Assembly (NCBI GenBank): GCA_002842045.1
Contig: PHBX01000002.1
Location: 298,926-362,925, forward strand
Length of the DNA: 64,000 nucleotides
From: Chloroflexi bacterium HGW-Chloroflexi-3
Lineage (GTDB): Bacteria; Chloroflexota; Anaerolineae; Anaerolineales; Anaerolineaceae
Direction of reading: 5' to 3'
Below, piece by piece: positions 56,614 through 64,000 of this stretch. Made by a program: the position numbers and the translations under genes. The stretch's first letter is position 1; each line of letters begins with the position of its first letter. Below the pieces are notes generated by a model. The model ran no database searches. It was given only the letters and a program-made list of their open reading frames with translations, and had not been told where the DNA came from.

Positions 56614-59158
56614 TGATAGAGTCCATTATTAATTCAAGCAATCGAATAGTTTCTTCTTTTCCACCATATCCTTCATCGGACACTGGACCTACACAGGAAG
56701 GGCAGCCATGATGGCATCCACAATCTTTAACATGCTTCAACATTTCAGGCAAAATCATTTGAAAATTATTATATAGTTCCATACTTAATCCAAGTCCATA
56801 TGAAATGTTATCGTACATTAGAATTGAGTTTTCAAATCCGGTAATTTCATTTTTTGAATCCAAAATCACATCAATATCCTCAGGTCCACACAAAATAAAA
56901 ATAGGTGATAAGGTTTTTAATAAATAGGACAAACCATTCATACCGCTTCTCACTTTGACCTGAATTTCAGCCAGCCTGTGACATTTTGCACATAAGGTTA
57001 CAAGATTTGATGGATGATTTGCTTCTTCAATAGATTCAAACAATTTTATTGGTTTTTTATGATGAATGTGATGGGAAGTATTATTTTCCTGTATGCCGCA
57101 ATGTTGACAGGTATAGTTATCTCTTTTGCGAATTAAATCCTTGTATTTATCCCATTTGGGACCATAATCATTTTTATAATTGAATACAAATTTTTCATTA
57201 ATTAACTCATTTTGGATTGAATCCGAAATAGAAAACCAAAAAGCCTCAGTATCCAGAATTATTTCAGGTAATTCCAATACACCCTCTGAGATTTTTTGGT
57301 GACTTTCCCAGAGTATTTCTTTATACCCAATTACTGCTTGAGTAACCTTAATATTTCCAAAGTATAGATTCAGATTATTTATGGATTTTGATTGAGTTTG
57401 TTTAACAATCTCATATGTTTTTCCAATTTTTGGCTCAGTAAAATAGTCTACATTTGATTCTGCCAACAAAACTTCATTGGTTTCAAAATTCAGGATCTCA
57501 ACAATGTATTGAACTCCCAAATGCAAGTAAATAGCATTTGGATGAACCATCCACAAACTACTGGCATAATCGATTTCTCCAATGATACGGTGTCTATTAT
57601 TTGTGATATCAACCAATTTCAATGTGTTGCCGCTCATATTACGAAGTGAAATATTGTTCAAGAACTTCGATGAATCAATAATCAAATATTTATTATTGCT
57701 CTTTCGTGCATATCCATTTTCGATTAAAAGCCCAAGTAAAGCTCTTGTCTGCTCCCATGATAAATTACCGAACTTTTCACCCTCCGCAAAGCTCAGTTCA
57801 TATAATGAGATTTTCAGATGTTCAAGCAAAATATTAGGATTGTTCGGATTTATGATTGCTTTTTCGGGACTATTGATAAAAAGATACTCTGGACGTTTGA
57901 TAATATATTGATCAATTGGATTAATACTTGCGATCAATATCGCGAGAGCCTCAGACTGTTTTCTGCCAGCTCTGCCAATCTGTTGCAAAGTGGAACTTAT
58001 TGAGCCAGGATAACCAGATAAAATTACGCACTTTAGACCCCCAATATCAACACCAAGCTCTAATGCATTTGTTGAAAATAATACATTTATTTTTCCTGAG
58101 CGGAAATCTTCTTCAAGTTTTCGTCGATCGTTAGCTAAATATCCACTTCGATAAGCGGCTGAAAAATAGTCTTTTTTATTTGTGTTCTGTTCCTTTATCC
58201 TTTTTAAACTTTTTTCTACTTCTTTTCTGGTTCCTTGAAATACAAGAGATTGAACTCCGTTTTCAAGAAACTCACTAACTATTTTGAGTGCTTCTTGATG
58301 ACTACTTTTGCGAATACCCAATTCCTCATTTAATAAGGGGGGATTATAAAAAACAATTTGTTTTCTACCCTGAGGAGATCCATCCTCCGATACAAGCTCG
58401 AATTCCTCATCAACCAACTTACTCAGAAATTCGATTGGATTGCCTATTGTTGCTGATGTACAGATATAAACAGGTTTTTGATTATACAAAGAGAGAATTC
58501 TTTTTAATCTTCTGATGACGTTTGCGACATGGGAACCAAAAATGCCATGATAAATATGTGCTTCATCGAGAATGATAAATTTTAGATTTTCAAAGAATTT
58601 TTCCCATAGGAAATGATTGGGAAGAATTCCTATATGCAACATATCTGGATTTGTCAGTATTACCTGGGCATGTTTTCTAATAGAAGATCTAATTTCCTTT
58701 GGTGTATCACCATCGTACACACTGATTTTTTTACGAACATCCTTTTTCCAAAGATTGTTATTTTGGCTATTGCCTATGTACTCTTTAAAATGGGTTAATT
58801 GGTCGTATGCGAGTGCTTTTGTTGGAAATAATAATAACGCATTTGAATTCTCATTTTGATAAAGAGCATTTAAGATCGGTAATGTATACGCTAAGGATTT
58901 CCCGCTAGACGGTCCAGTCGTTAAAACTGTATTTTTTCCAGCTTTAATTAAATTTATGGACTGTAGTTGATGTGAATAGAGCGAATTTATTCCGATTTCT
59001 CTCAAAGTAAATTTTAATTCTGAATTTATAAATGCTGGTATTTCTCCCAAATCCCCATAATAATTATTTTTCGTTTGTATATGAGTAATATTTTCAGAAA
59101 TATCTTTTGTGTTAACCCATTTATCGAAAAAATTGTTGATTTGGGAATCTTTTGACAT
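56597..59158 (-). CDS. mrfA: MrfA-like DEAH helicase (YprA) with inserted HNH endonuclease domain
   Basis: An 853-residue helicase of the YprA/Hrq1 family. It has Walker A GPSSGKS (82-88), DEAH (198-201), a C-terminal RecA domain with QQIGRAGR, and the zinc cluster DCGCHHGCPSC (Cys 813, 815, 819, 822) of the MZB/DUF1998 region. Just before that region, at about 667-735 (bases 56951-57160), lies an HNH domain with YTCQHC, a HHIHHK core and LVTLCAKCH. Ordinary YprA proteins lack this insertion. I chose ATG 59158; TTG 59185 is possible. It forms an overlapping pair with mrfB. Confidence 0.87.
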   Translation of the reverse strand: MSKDSQINNFFDKWVNTKDISENITHIQTKNNYYGDLGEIPAFINSELKFTLREIGINSLYSHQLQSINLIKAGKNTVLTTGPSSGKSLAYTLPILNALYQNENSNALLLFPTKALAYDQLTHFKEYIGNSQNNNLWKKDVRKKISVYDGDTPKEIRSSIRKHAQVILTNPDMLHIGILPNHFLWEKFFENLKFIILDEAHIYHGIFGSHVANVIRRLKRILSLYNQKPVYICTSATIGNPIEFLSKLVDEEFELVSEDGSPQGRKQIVFYNPPLLNEELGIRKSSHQEALKIVSEFLENGVQSLVFQGTRKEVEKSLKRIKEQNTNKKDYFSAAYRSGYLANDRRKLEEDFRSGKINVLFSTNALELGVDIGGLKCVILSGYPGSISSTLQQIGRAGRKQSEALAILIASINPIDQYIIKRPEYLFINSPEKAIINPNNPNILLEHLKISLYELSFAEGEKFGNLSWEQTRALLGLLIENGYARKSNNKYLIIDSSKFLNNISLRNMSGNTLKLVDITNNRHRIIGEIDYASSLWMVHPNAIYLHLGVQYIVEILNFETNEVLLAESNVDYFTEPKIGKTYEIVKQTQSKSINNLNLYFGNIKVTQAVIGYKEILWESHQKISEGVLELPEIILDTEAFWFSISDSIQNELINEKFVFNYKNDYGPKWDKYKDLIRKRDNYTCQHCGIQENNTSHHIHHKKPIKLFESIEEANHPSNLVTLCAKCHRLAEIQVKVRSGMNGLSYLLKTLSPIFILCGPEDIDVILDSKNEITGFENSILMYDNISYGLGLSMELYNNFQMILPEMLKHVKDCGCHHGCPSCVGPVSDEGYGGKEETIRLLELIMDSINVYRI

Positions 59159-59208
59159 ATAATTTGTAGGAAGTCTTTCTTTCAATTTTTGATTGAATTG
59201 GATATATT

Positions 59209-59967
59209 ATGAATTTATTAAATCTTTTTTGGTTGGTTCCACTAAGCATTTTGGTAAGTATGATGATTAATCATTTAGCAGATACTCTGCCAATTGTGAG
59301 AAAGATGACCCTTTCACCCATTTGTACCAAGTGCCATCAAACGTTTGAATTATCGAGATATGTTTTATACAAGGCATGTCCTCATTGTCTAACAAAGCCT
59401 GGAAATAGAAGATTTTTATTACCAATCGTATTTATTATAACATATGTTCTATTATATTTATTACCGCCAGTATATTCTGGAATTCACCTGTCGCTGATCA
59501 TCGTAACATTTTTATATCTGGTTTTTATTATTGACCTTGAACATCGACTTATACTTCATCCAGTCAGTATTTTTGGCGCAATACTATTTACAATTATTGG
59601 ACTTTATCTCAATGGCTGGCAAAAAACTATTCTTGGTGGGGGAATTGGCTTTTTGATCATGTATGGACTTTATTTATTTGGCATTTTGTTCTCAAAATGG
59701 ATAGCGAAAAAAAGAGGTGAAACATTGGATGAGGTTGCTTTGGGTTATGGTGATGTAAATTTAACAGCTATTTTTGGATTGTTGTTTGGATGGCCAAGAA
59801 TAGCTGTTTTATTGTTTTTTACAATTCTATTGGGGGGAATATTCAGCGCAGTTTATATGCTTATTTTGAAGGTTCGAAAAAGATATGAACTTTTTACACC
59901 AATCCCTTATGCACCTTTTTTGATTATTTCTGCCCTCTTACTGATGTATATCTCTACTCCAAAATAA
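59209..59967 (+). CDS. pilD: Type IV prepilin peptidase (A24 family)
   Basis: A 252-residue membrane peptidase that cleaves type IV prepilin-like leaders. It has an N-terminal cysteine region CTKCHQTF with CPHC (42-63) where PilD-type enzymes have the methylase/zinc domain, then about six transmembrane helices. The two catalytic aspartates are IDLEHRLI and YGDVNL (a GxGD-like motif). The missing methylase part suggests a single-function peptidase. Type IV pilus or competence pili would be the targets; comEA at 39.6 kb suits this. Confidence 0.88.
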   Translation: MNLLNLFWLVPLSILVSMMINHLADTLPIVRKMTLSPICTKCHQTFELSRYVLYKACPHCLTKPGNRRFLLPIVFIITYVLLYLLPPVYSGIHLSLIIVTFLYLVFIIDLEHRLILHPVSIFGAILFTIIGLYLNGWQKTILGGGIGFLIMYGLYLFGILFSKWIAKKRGETLDEVALGYGDVNLTAIFGLLFGWPRIAVLLFFTILLGGIFSAVYMLILKVRKRYELFTPIPYAPFLIISALLLMYISTPK

Positions 59968-60031
59968 TTTGTTGAACTTTAGATTTTTGCGTATAGCTTT
60001 GGATATAGAGAATAAATACAAGTGTTTACAT

Positions 60032-60187
60032 TTAATGTCCTCCCGCAGTTAATTCGCCTTCATTGTTCAACATTGCATGTTTGATAAGGTCAATGGGTGA
60101 TAAATTACAGAATCTTATTCTTCCAAGGTTAATTTGCCAGGATGTTTCATTTTTCCTGCATCTTATTTCTGTTGATTGTAAAAATTT
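60032..60187 (-). pseudogene. Relict of a PEP carboxykinase (ATP) N-terminus, probable
   Basis: In the 233-base gap between two convergent genes, an open minus-strand frame of 51 codons ends LIKHAMLNNEGELTAGGH, preceded by INLGRIRFCNLSPID. The pattern matches the first ~50 residues of ATP-type PEP carboxykinase, in which an NLS-x-L segment precedes the E-G-x-L-x-x-x-G stretch before the TGxxTGRSPKD motif. Here it stops at GGH, before that motif, and has no usable start codon. The rest of the gene is absent. The match is from memory of the family and is not certain. Confidence 0.35.
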
Positions 60188-60200
60188 TTACTCCGAAAAT

Positions 60201-62654
60201 TTAATTATTAATTCCCAACATTCTTGGGAACCAATACCAAAACACTCCAATCGCTGGCTTACCTCGTGTCGAGCTGCTGGAGTCCATAATTGCAACCTGA
60301 GGATTGTATTCCTGAGATATTATTCCATTAATCCATTCTGTATCATTGATAGCATTGAAAGCTGCATTGTAAAGTTCGACCTGAGTTAATAGGTCTATCT
60401 CAAATTCCATAGTTTGGGAACTATTATCTAATTGATTGATAATTTCAAAATCATAGCATTCTTCTTCCGAAATTACACATCCGTACTCCACACCTTTTAT
60501 AGATGGAATATCCAAATTTATAAAAATTGGCTTATTGTAAACGGATAAATTAGAATATATATATTCATCCAGATATGCTTTGTAGGTTGATTGATAATCT
60601 TCCCCTACATATTCTGATTCAACAAAATTAATTTTTGGAGTAAAAACGAAACCATCCACAGCCTCGAGTAGATTTGGAGCAGGTTTTGGATTATCACCTA
60701 ATGATATGAAAACTCTATTTGTAAATCTTGATTTGATATTGCTGATTTGCGAAATAGTATCTGATATCATTATCTCAGAAAGGCTCGCATAATTTTCTAT
60801 TTTATACAAGTGAAGAATGTCTGTGGGATAAATGACTCCCTCTATGTTCATATAATTTGCCAAATCAGCTGCAAAGATCATAAATTCAGTATTTAAAGAT
60901 GAAAAATTTTGTTGCCAATTGGTTTGTAAATCTTGTTGAATTAATTGCATGACTGAAATTGGAGACATTTCAATCTCTGGAGATAACCATACTTTCAAGT
61001 TTTGGTTTTGGGCTTTTTGGATCATTAAAACCAGATCTTTCCAAAGAGGATTCCGTCCGGTAATTGGTGATAATACGACAGGATTCAATGATTGCAATGT
61101 CCATTTAACGGGGATTACGATGGTGTTCGCATTTACTCCCAAAATGTTTTTGTATGCTGATTCTACATAGAGTGGTGTGTTCACATTGTAGTTATCTGAA
61201 AATGCGAAACCAGCAATGAAATCTGGTCCTCGATTAATTATTTCTGGTGCGATCAATGAAGGGGCTTCAATTTCTTGATTCCATCCTTTCCATTGAGTTA
61301 CATTCACATTCAATACTTGTGGAAGACTTGTGGTGTCAAAAGAGTATCCATTAACTGGTGTAGATCCGTCATCAGCAGATCCACAAGCATCGTTTCTGCA
61401 AATTCGATAATCAATTTTGCTAAGAAGATGATATGGACCAAAAAGTCGGTATGTCCATTGATATTCACTGGTTTGCCACATATGAATGGGTGGAGACCAT
61501 CCAAAACTGTTAAATTGAATTGAAACCTTATCAGTATTGGGAGTATTTTCAGGCACATTTACGACAAACTCAACACTTTGTGTATCGATTGATTTCCAAC
61601 TTTGAATGAAGTCGTGGATAATCGTATCCTTTTCCGGGACGATTATTTGTCTCACTACGAAATTGTTTTCGTTATTGAGTTCAGCATTCCAGAATCCATC
61701 CCCAAGCGAATATTTATATCGCAAATCAAAACCACTTGGTAAACTCATTGTAATGGAATAATTTCCGTCTGGAAGTGCAGTCAATCTAGGCGCTCTGGCA
61801 GGCACTATGCTTGTGCCATTGTAAATATTTCCGAATACATTACCGAGTTGATATGTATTGCCCAGAATCCTCACAGGTGCATGATCTGGATTGTCATCTG
61901 GAGGTTTTACGATAAAGGAAACAGTTACAAATTTTGAAGCCTGCATGCCAATCGTAGCCGGTGTTGTTAATCCCTCGCCAACTATAGCTTCCTGTTGAAA
62001 TGTTTGATATTCTCCATCCGTGCTCATAATGGTCAAATTATGTTTTCCTGGAGGAAGATTTTCAATAATAAAATTCCCTAAAGAATTGGTATAACTATGA
62101 ACTCCTGCAACGACGACCAATGCGTTTGGAATCGGCGAATTTGTCTCCGAATTTATTGCTTGACCAGAAATCCGACCATAATTATATGCATATTGTTCAT
62201 CTTTCCAATTTGTGAGCTGATTGTTTATGGTTGACGGTGAATTGATGTATGCCATTCGATATTCAATCACTTGATTGACCGCATTGGATTCATAAATGGG
62301 TAAACCATTATTCTTATAAAAACGATACTTGATCTGTGAGGGAACGCTCACAGGCAAAATTAATTTGTAATGATTGTCATCCAGCTTTTCCATCACGTAC
62401 CTGGTGGGATTTATTTCAATGCCAGTAATATCATCAACCTGTTCAAAAATAATTTCATTTTGAATGGGTTTGGGAATTTCTAAAATAAATTCAACTTCAG
62501 TATAGGTTAATTCCTGTTGGTATTGTTCGGTCTTGCCTGTAATAATGTCGTTTGTTGCATCTTCAGGGAGAAAAGTGCATCCTGTGAGGAGTAATCCGAA
62601 AATAACAGCGAGAGAAAATAATTTAAAAAAAGATTCTAATTTATGTAAATTCAT
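60201..62654 (-). CDS. Lipoprotein with carboxypeptidase-regulatory-like domain and TIM-barrel-like C-terminus
   Basis: An 817-residue secreted lipoprotein (lipobox LLTGC near residue 26). The N-terminal part (to about 155) is beta-rich. At about 160-240 lies a carboxypeptidase-regulatory-like domain (GRISGQAINSETNSPIPNALV). It is followed by two carbohydrate-binding-like beta domains and a C-terminal domain (about 500-817) that looks like a TIM barrel, with VWLSPEIEMS and the ending DSSSSTRGKPAIGVFWYWFP. That ending resembles glycoside hydrolase-like proteins of Chloroflexota, but I cannot name the catalytic residues. GAGGATATA precedes the start. A sugar-binding surface role is inferred. 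Confidence 0.7.
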   Translation of the reverse strand: MNLHKLESFFKLFSLAVIFGLLLTGCTFLPEDATNDIITGKTEQYQQELTYTEVEFILEIPKPIQNEIIFEQVDDITGIEINPTRYVMEKLDDNHYKLILPVSVPSQIKYRFYKNNGLPIYESNAVNQVIEYRMAYINSPSTINNQLTNWKDEQYAYNYGRISGQAINSETNSPIPNALVVVAGVHSYTNSLGNFIIENLPPGKHNLTIMSTDGEYQTFQQEAIVGEGLTTPATIGMQASKFVTVSFIVKPPDDNPDHAPVRILGNTYQLGNVFGNIYNGTSIVPARAPRLTALPDGNYSITMSLPSGFDLRYKYSLGDGFWNAELNNENNFVVRQIIVPEKDTIIHDFIQSWKSIDTQSVEFVVNVPENTPNTDKVSIQFNSFGWSPPIHMWQTSEYQWTYRLFGPYHLLSKIDYRICRNDACGSADDGSTPVNGYSFDTTSLPQVLNVNVTQWKGWNQEIEAPSLIAPEIINRGPDFIAGFAFSDNYNVNTPLYVESAYKNILGVNANTIVIPVKWTLQSLNPVVLSPITGRNPLWKDLVLMIQKAQNQNLKVWLSPEIEMSPISVMQLIQQDLQTNWQQNFSSLNTEFMIFAADLANYMNIEGVIYPTDILHLYKIENYASLSEIMISDTISQISNIKSRFTNRVFISLGDNPKPAPNLLEAVDGFVFTPKINFVESEYVGEDYQSTYKAYLDEYIYSNLSVYNKPIFINLDIPSIKGVEYGCVISEEECYDFEIINQLDNSSQTMEFEIDLLTQVELYNAAFNAINDTEWINGIISQEYNPQVAIMDSSSSTRGKPAIGVFWYWFPRMLGINN

Positions 62655-62661
62655 TATATCC

Positions 62662-63108
62662 TCACTGGTCTTTTGACAAATTGTTGATTACCTTTTGTTC
62701 AATCTCATTTAGTTGGTTTGCCAAACTTCCGAGCACTCCGTTTACAAATCTTGGAGTCGAATCAGATCCATAAGTTTTAGAAAGCTCGATCGCTTCATTA
62801 ATGGCAACTTTTATGGGAGTACATTTTCCTACGGCAAATTCCCATAATGCAATTCTTAAAATATTGCGATCGATAATGGCCAACTGATCCATAGGCCACT
62901 CTGGAGCATGGACAGCAATCAATTCATCTAAGAGTTCAATAATCGGAATGACACCTGAAACAATTTCAGTTGTAAATTGTATCAGGTTAGCTTCGAGCGG
63001 ATCTTCTTCTAATCTGTATTCTAACGAAGTGAAAGGTGAATGACCTGACACATCAAATTCATACAACACCTGTAGTGCAATCCCGCGTGCTTTTGTACGA
63101 GCTTTCAT
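62662..63108 (-). CDS. nusB: Transcription antitermination factor NusB
   Basis: A 148-residue all-alpha RNA-binding protein of ribosomal RNA antitermination complexes. Family marks are the start ARTKARGIALQVLYEFDVSGH, the core WPMDQLAIIDRNILRIALWEF and the end NEAIELSKTYGSDSTPRFVNGVLGSL. The length is normal. It lies four bases after the Asp23 family gene and seven bases before the lipoprotein gene, so all three may be one transcript. Confidence 0.95.
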   Translation of the reverse strand: MKARTKARGIALQVLYEFDVSGHSPFTSLEYRLEEDPLEANLIQFTTEIVSGVIPIIELLDELIAVHAPEWPMDQLAIIDRNILRIALWEFAVGKCTPIKVAINEAIELSKTYGSDSTPRFVNGVLGSLANQLNEIEQKVINNLSKDQ

Positions 63109-63112
63109 TTGA

Positions 63113-63466
63113 TTAATGTTCTAAAGAATTAATTTCGATATCTTCAACATGAACATTGATCTTGCCAACATCCATTCCAACCATTTCGGATATAGCTCTC
63201 GAAACACTGGCTTGAATGTTGTGAGAAACATCCCGCACGTTAAAATCATGCTTCAAAATCACGTACAAATCAGCATATACCACATCTTCATCAACACTGA
63301 TTTTTACTCCTTCACTGACTCCTCGTTTAAAAATACGATTCATTTCTGAAGGCGCCGTCGCCATTCTACTGACACCATCAACAGAAAGAGTAGTTAATCT
63401 AGCAATTGTCACTAATACCTCAAGCGCAATAGTGATTTTTCCAGGAGTTTTAGAAGTTGTTGTCAT
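63113..63466 (-). CDS. Asp23/Gls24 family envelope stress response protein
   Basis: A 117-residue protein of the Asp23/YloU family. It has GKITIALEVLVTIARLTTLSVDGVSRM (residues 9-35) and the later hallmarks VYADLYVILKHDFNVRDVSHNIQ and VGMDVGKINVHVEDI. The family is linked to alkaline and cell-envelope stress in Gram-positive bacteria. GGAGAAAAA precedes the ATG. A TATAAT at 63504-63509, about 38 bases upstream, may be the promoter. The asp23-nusB order is common in Firmicutes and Chloroflexota. Confidence 0.88.
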   Translation of the reverse strand: MTTTSKTPGKITIALEVLVTIARLTTLSVDGVSRMATAPSEMNRIFKRGVSEGVKISVDEDVVYADLYVILKHDFNVRDVSHNIQASVSRAISEMVGMDVGKINVHVEDIEINSLEH

Positions 63467-63551
63467 TTTTTCTCCATATTAAAGTACCAAGTTGTTAGTG
63501 CTTATTATAACCTAAAGGAGTAATTAGGTATTTCAATTAGTTTAACTTCAA

Positions 63552-63901
63552 TTATTGGAAAGTTTTTATAAAATCATGTGTTTTTCTTGCCAGAAACTTA
63601 AAATCTTTATCTAATAAAACACAATGTTCAGAGTTTTCTAATAAAATAAATTCTTTATTGGAGGAATCGATAATATTGTAAATCAACTTCGGGCCTTCCG
63701 GAGAAATTGTTTTGTCTAATTTTCCTTGGAAAATAATAGCTGGTTGTTTGATCTTATTTAACATTTTTCTGGTATTTTTTTGCAATAAATACAATTGGTA
63801 AGCAGCTCGTGTTGGATTAACTTTATAGCCTTGCCAGGGAAATACATCCTTTTCCTGTACTTCTTTAATATTATTTTTCGGTATTACTTTCTTGAAGAAT
63901 C
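63552..63901 (-). pseudogene. Alpha/beta-hydrolase gene, truncated 5' by a mobile element
   Basis: About 116 codons remain open from 63901, with no start codon at the 5' end. The C-terminal part is a recognisable carboxylesterase/monoacylglycerol-lipase-type hydrolase: the acid Asp in IIFQGKLDKTISP and the catalytic His in LENSEHCVLLD, after a lid segment (WQGYKVNPTRAAYQLY). The nucleophile GxSxG half is missing. Its frame ends exactly at the junction with the GTAACTACTCAGCC end at 63902. A TAG in the element sequence lies just upstream. The gene was probably disrupted by insertion. Confidence 0.65.
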
Positions 63902-64000
63902 GTAACTACTCAGCCTGAAGAAATACAATCAGGCAGATAGGGGTTGCCAAGAAAAGCTTGACGTAATGCATCGATACCATTTACACCATTTTTTCTGGCT
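63902..64000 (-). mobile_element. End of an IS66-type insertion sequence (partial)
   Basis: At the right edge a sequence ending GTAACTACTCAGCC (inward from 63902) forms the outer end of the element; IS66-family terminal repeats start with GTAA. The element's transposase 3' end is the neighbouring partial CDS. It truncates an alpha/beta-hydrolase gene exactly at this end. Only 99 bases are visible. The family assignment rests on the terminal motif and the short C-terminal peptide, so it is moderate. The other terminal repeat and the 8-base target duplication are outside the window. Confidence 0.5.
63910..64000 (-). CDS. Transposase C-terminal fragment (IS66-like), partial
   Basis: The last 29 codons of a gene that runs in from the right edge and ends at TGA 63910. 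The peptide ends IDALRQAFLGNPYLPDCISSG and is preceded by ARKNGVNG. IS66 transposases often end with an ARKxGxN-xxALRxxxxGxP pattern, which this fits. The stop is eight bases inside the GTAACTACTC element end. No other feature of the protein can be seen. Confidence 0.5.
   Translation of the reverse strand, partial: ARKNGVNGIDALRQAFLGNPYLPDCISSG

Noticed and set aside
60016..60034. GGGAGG followed by ATG TAA, a start-stop pair, on the minus strand
   Set aside because: A minimal start-stop has no downstream gene to regulate on that strand before the prepilin peptidase gene, which runs the other way; most likely part of the decayed region.
60178..60191. Fourteen-base palindrome GTAAAAATTTTTAC
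   Set aside because: A/T-only centre in a low-GC gap; no repeat elsewhere that I noticed and no gene start next to it.
60210..60230. Inverted repeat TTCCCAA-n5-TTGGGAA
   Set aside because: It lies inside the last codons of the lipoprotein gene and codes for its C-terminal residues. No T run follows, so it is probably chance.
60063..60389. Plus-strand open frame of 108 codons covering the end of the lipoprotein gene and the gap beside it
   Set aside because: It runs antisense to the lipoprotein 3' end and to the probable pckA relict. It has no ribosome site and no family resemblance.
1..64000. CRISPR arrays, rRNA genes, prophage or integrase genes
   Set aside because: No regularly spaced repeats, rRNA-like sequence or phage genes were seen anywhere; the only mobile element signal is at the right edge.

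Overview
The window is an AT-rich stretch of bacterial chromosome, densely packed with genes on both strands. The gene content points to a low-GC member of the Chloroflexota, most likely class Anaerolineae: coenzyme F420 enzymes, SH3/LysM/L,D-transpeptidase surface proteins, YfhO-like giant membrane proteins, MoxR-DUF58, DUF1385, an Hsp20-Lon pair, and many zinc-ribbon or DUF proteins typical of that group. There is no rRNA, CRISPR array or prophage. One tRNA-Arg(UCU) gene is present.

Layout. 0-5 kb: start of a DegV-like gene, PRPP synthetase, glucose-6-phosphate dehydrogenase, and small envelope and hydrolase genes. 4.7-12 kb: one long plus-strand run (smpB, polyprenol/phytol kinase-like, hutH, L,D-transpeptidase, ccdA, redox-DUF2085 fusion, pgeF, yggS, yggT). 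12-15 kb: a membrane-anchored NACHT-HEAT ATPase with a coiled-coil zinc-ribbon protein. 15-25 kb: four giant membrane proteins in an A-B-A'-B' order, then MoxR and DUF58. 25-34.7 kb (minus strand): MogA, a PHP-AlbA_2 fusion, Lon, Hsp20, tRNA-Arg, two unrecognised proteins, LysM-M23 peptidase, DUF192 and a truncated receiver. 34.7-36.1 kb (plus strand): exonuclease III and a LuxR-type regulator. 36-42.5 kb (minus strand): comEA-yqeY-pgpH-ybeY-dgkA, then DUF1385 and an M20 peptidase.

42.5-55.1 kb is the most interesting block. It holds SsnA, F420-dependent NADP reductase, CofE, CofC, an LLM-class F420 enzyme, XdhC, a fused FAD/[2Fe-2S] subunit, a small membrane protein, the molybdenum subunit, YqeB and a YqeC-MocA fusion. 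SsnA, YqeB and YqeC are the accepted markers of selenium-dependent molybdenum hydroxylases, so this looks like an F420-associated version of that system. MogA at 25 kb could serve the same cofactor pathway.

55-59 kb: an MrfA-MrfB (YprA-YprB) repair pair whose helicase carries an HNH nuclease domain. 59-64 kb: prepilin peptidase, a probable relict of pckA, a lipoprotein with a TIM-barrel-like end, NusB, an Asp23 protein, and an alpha/beta-hydrolase gene cut off by what looks like the end of an IS66-type element.

A recurring non-coding signal is a sigma-70-type promoter whose -10 box lies only 5-7 nt before an ATG that lacks a Shine-Dalgarno sequence. This implies leaderless mRNAs at several operon heads.
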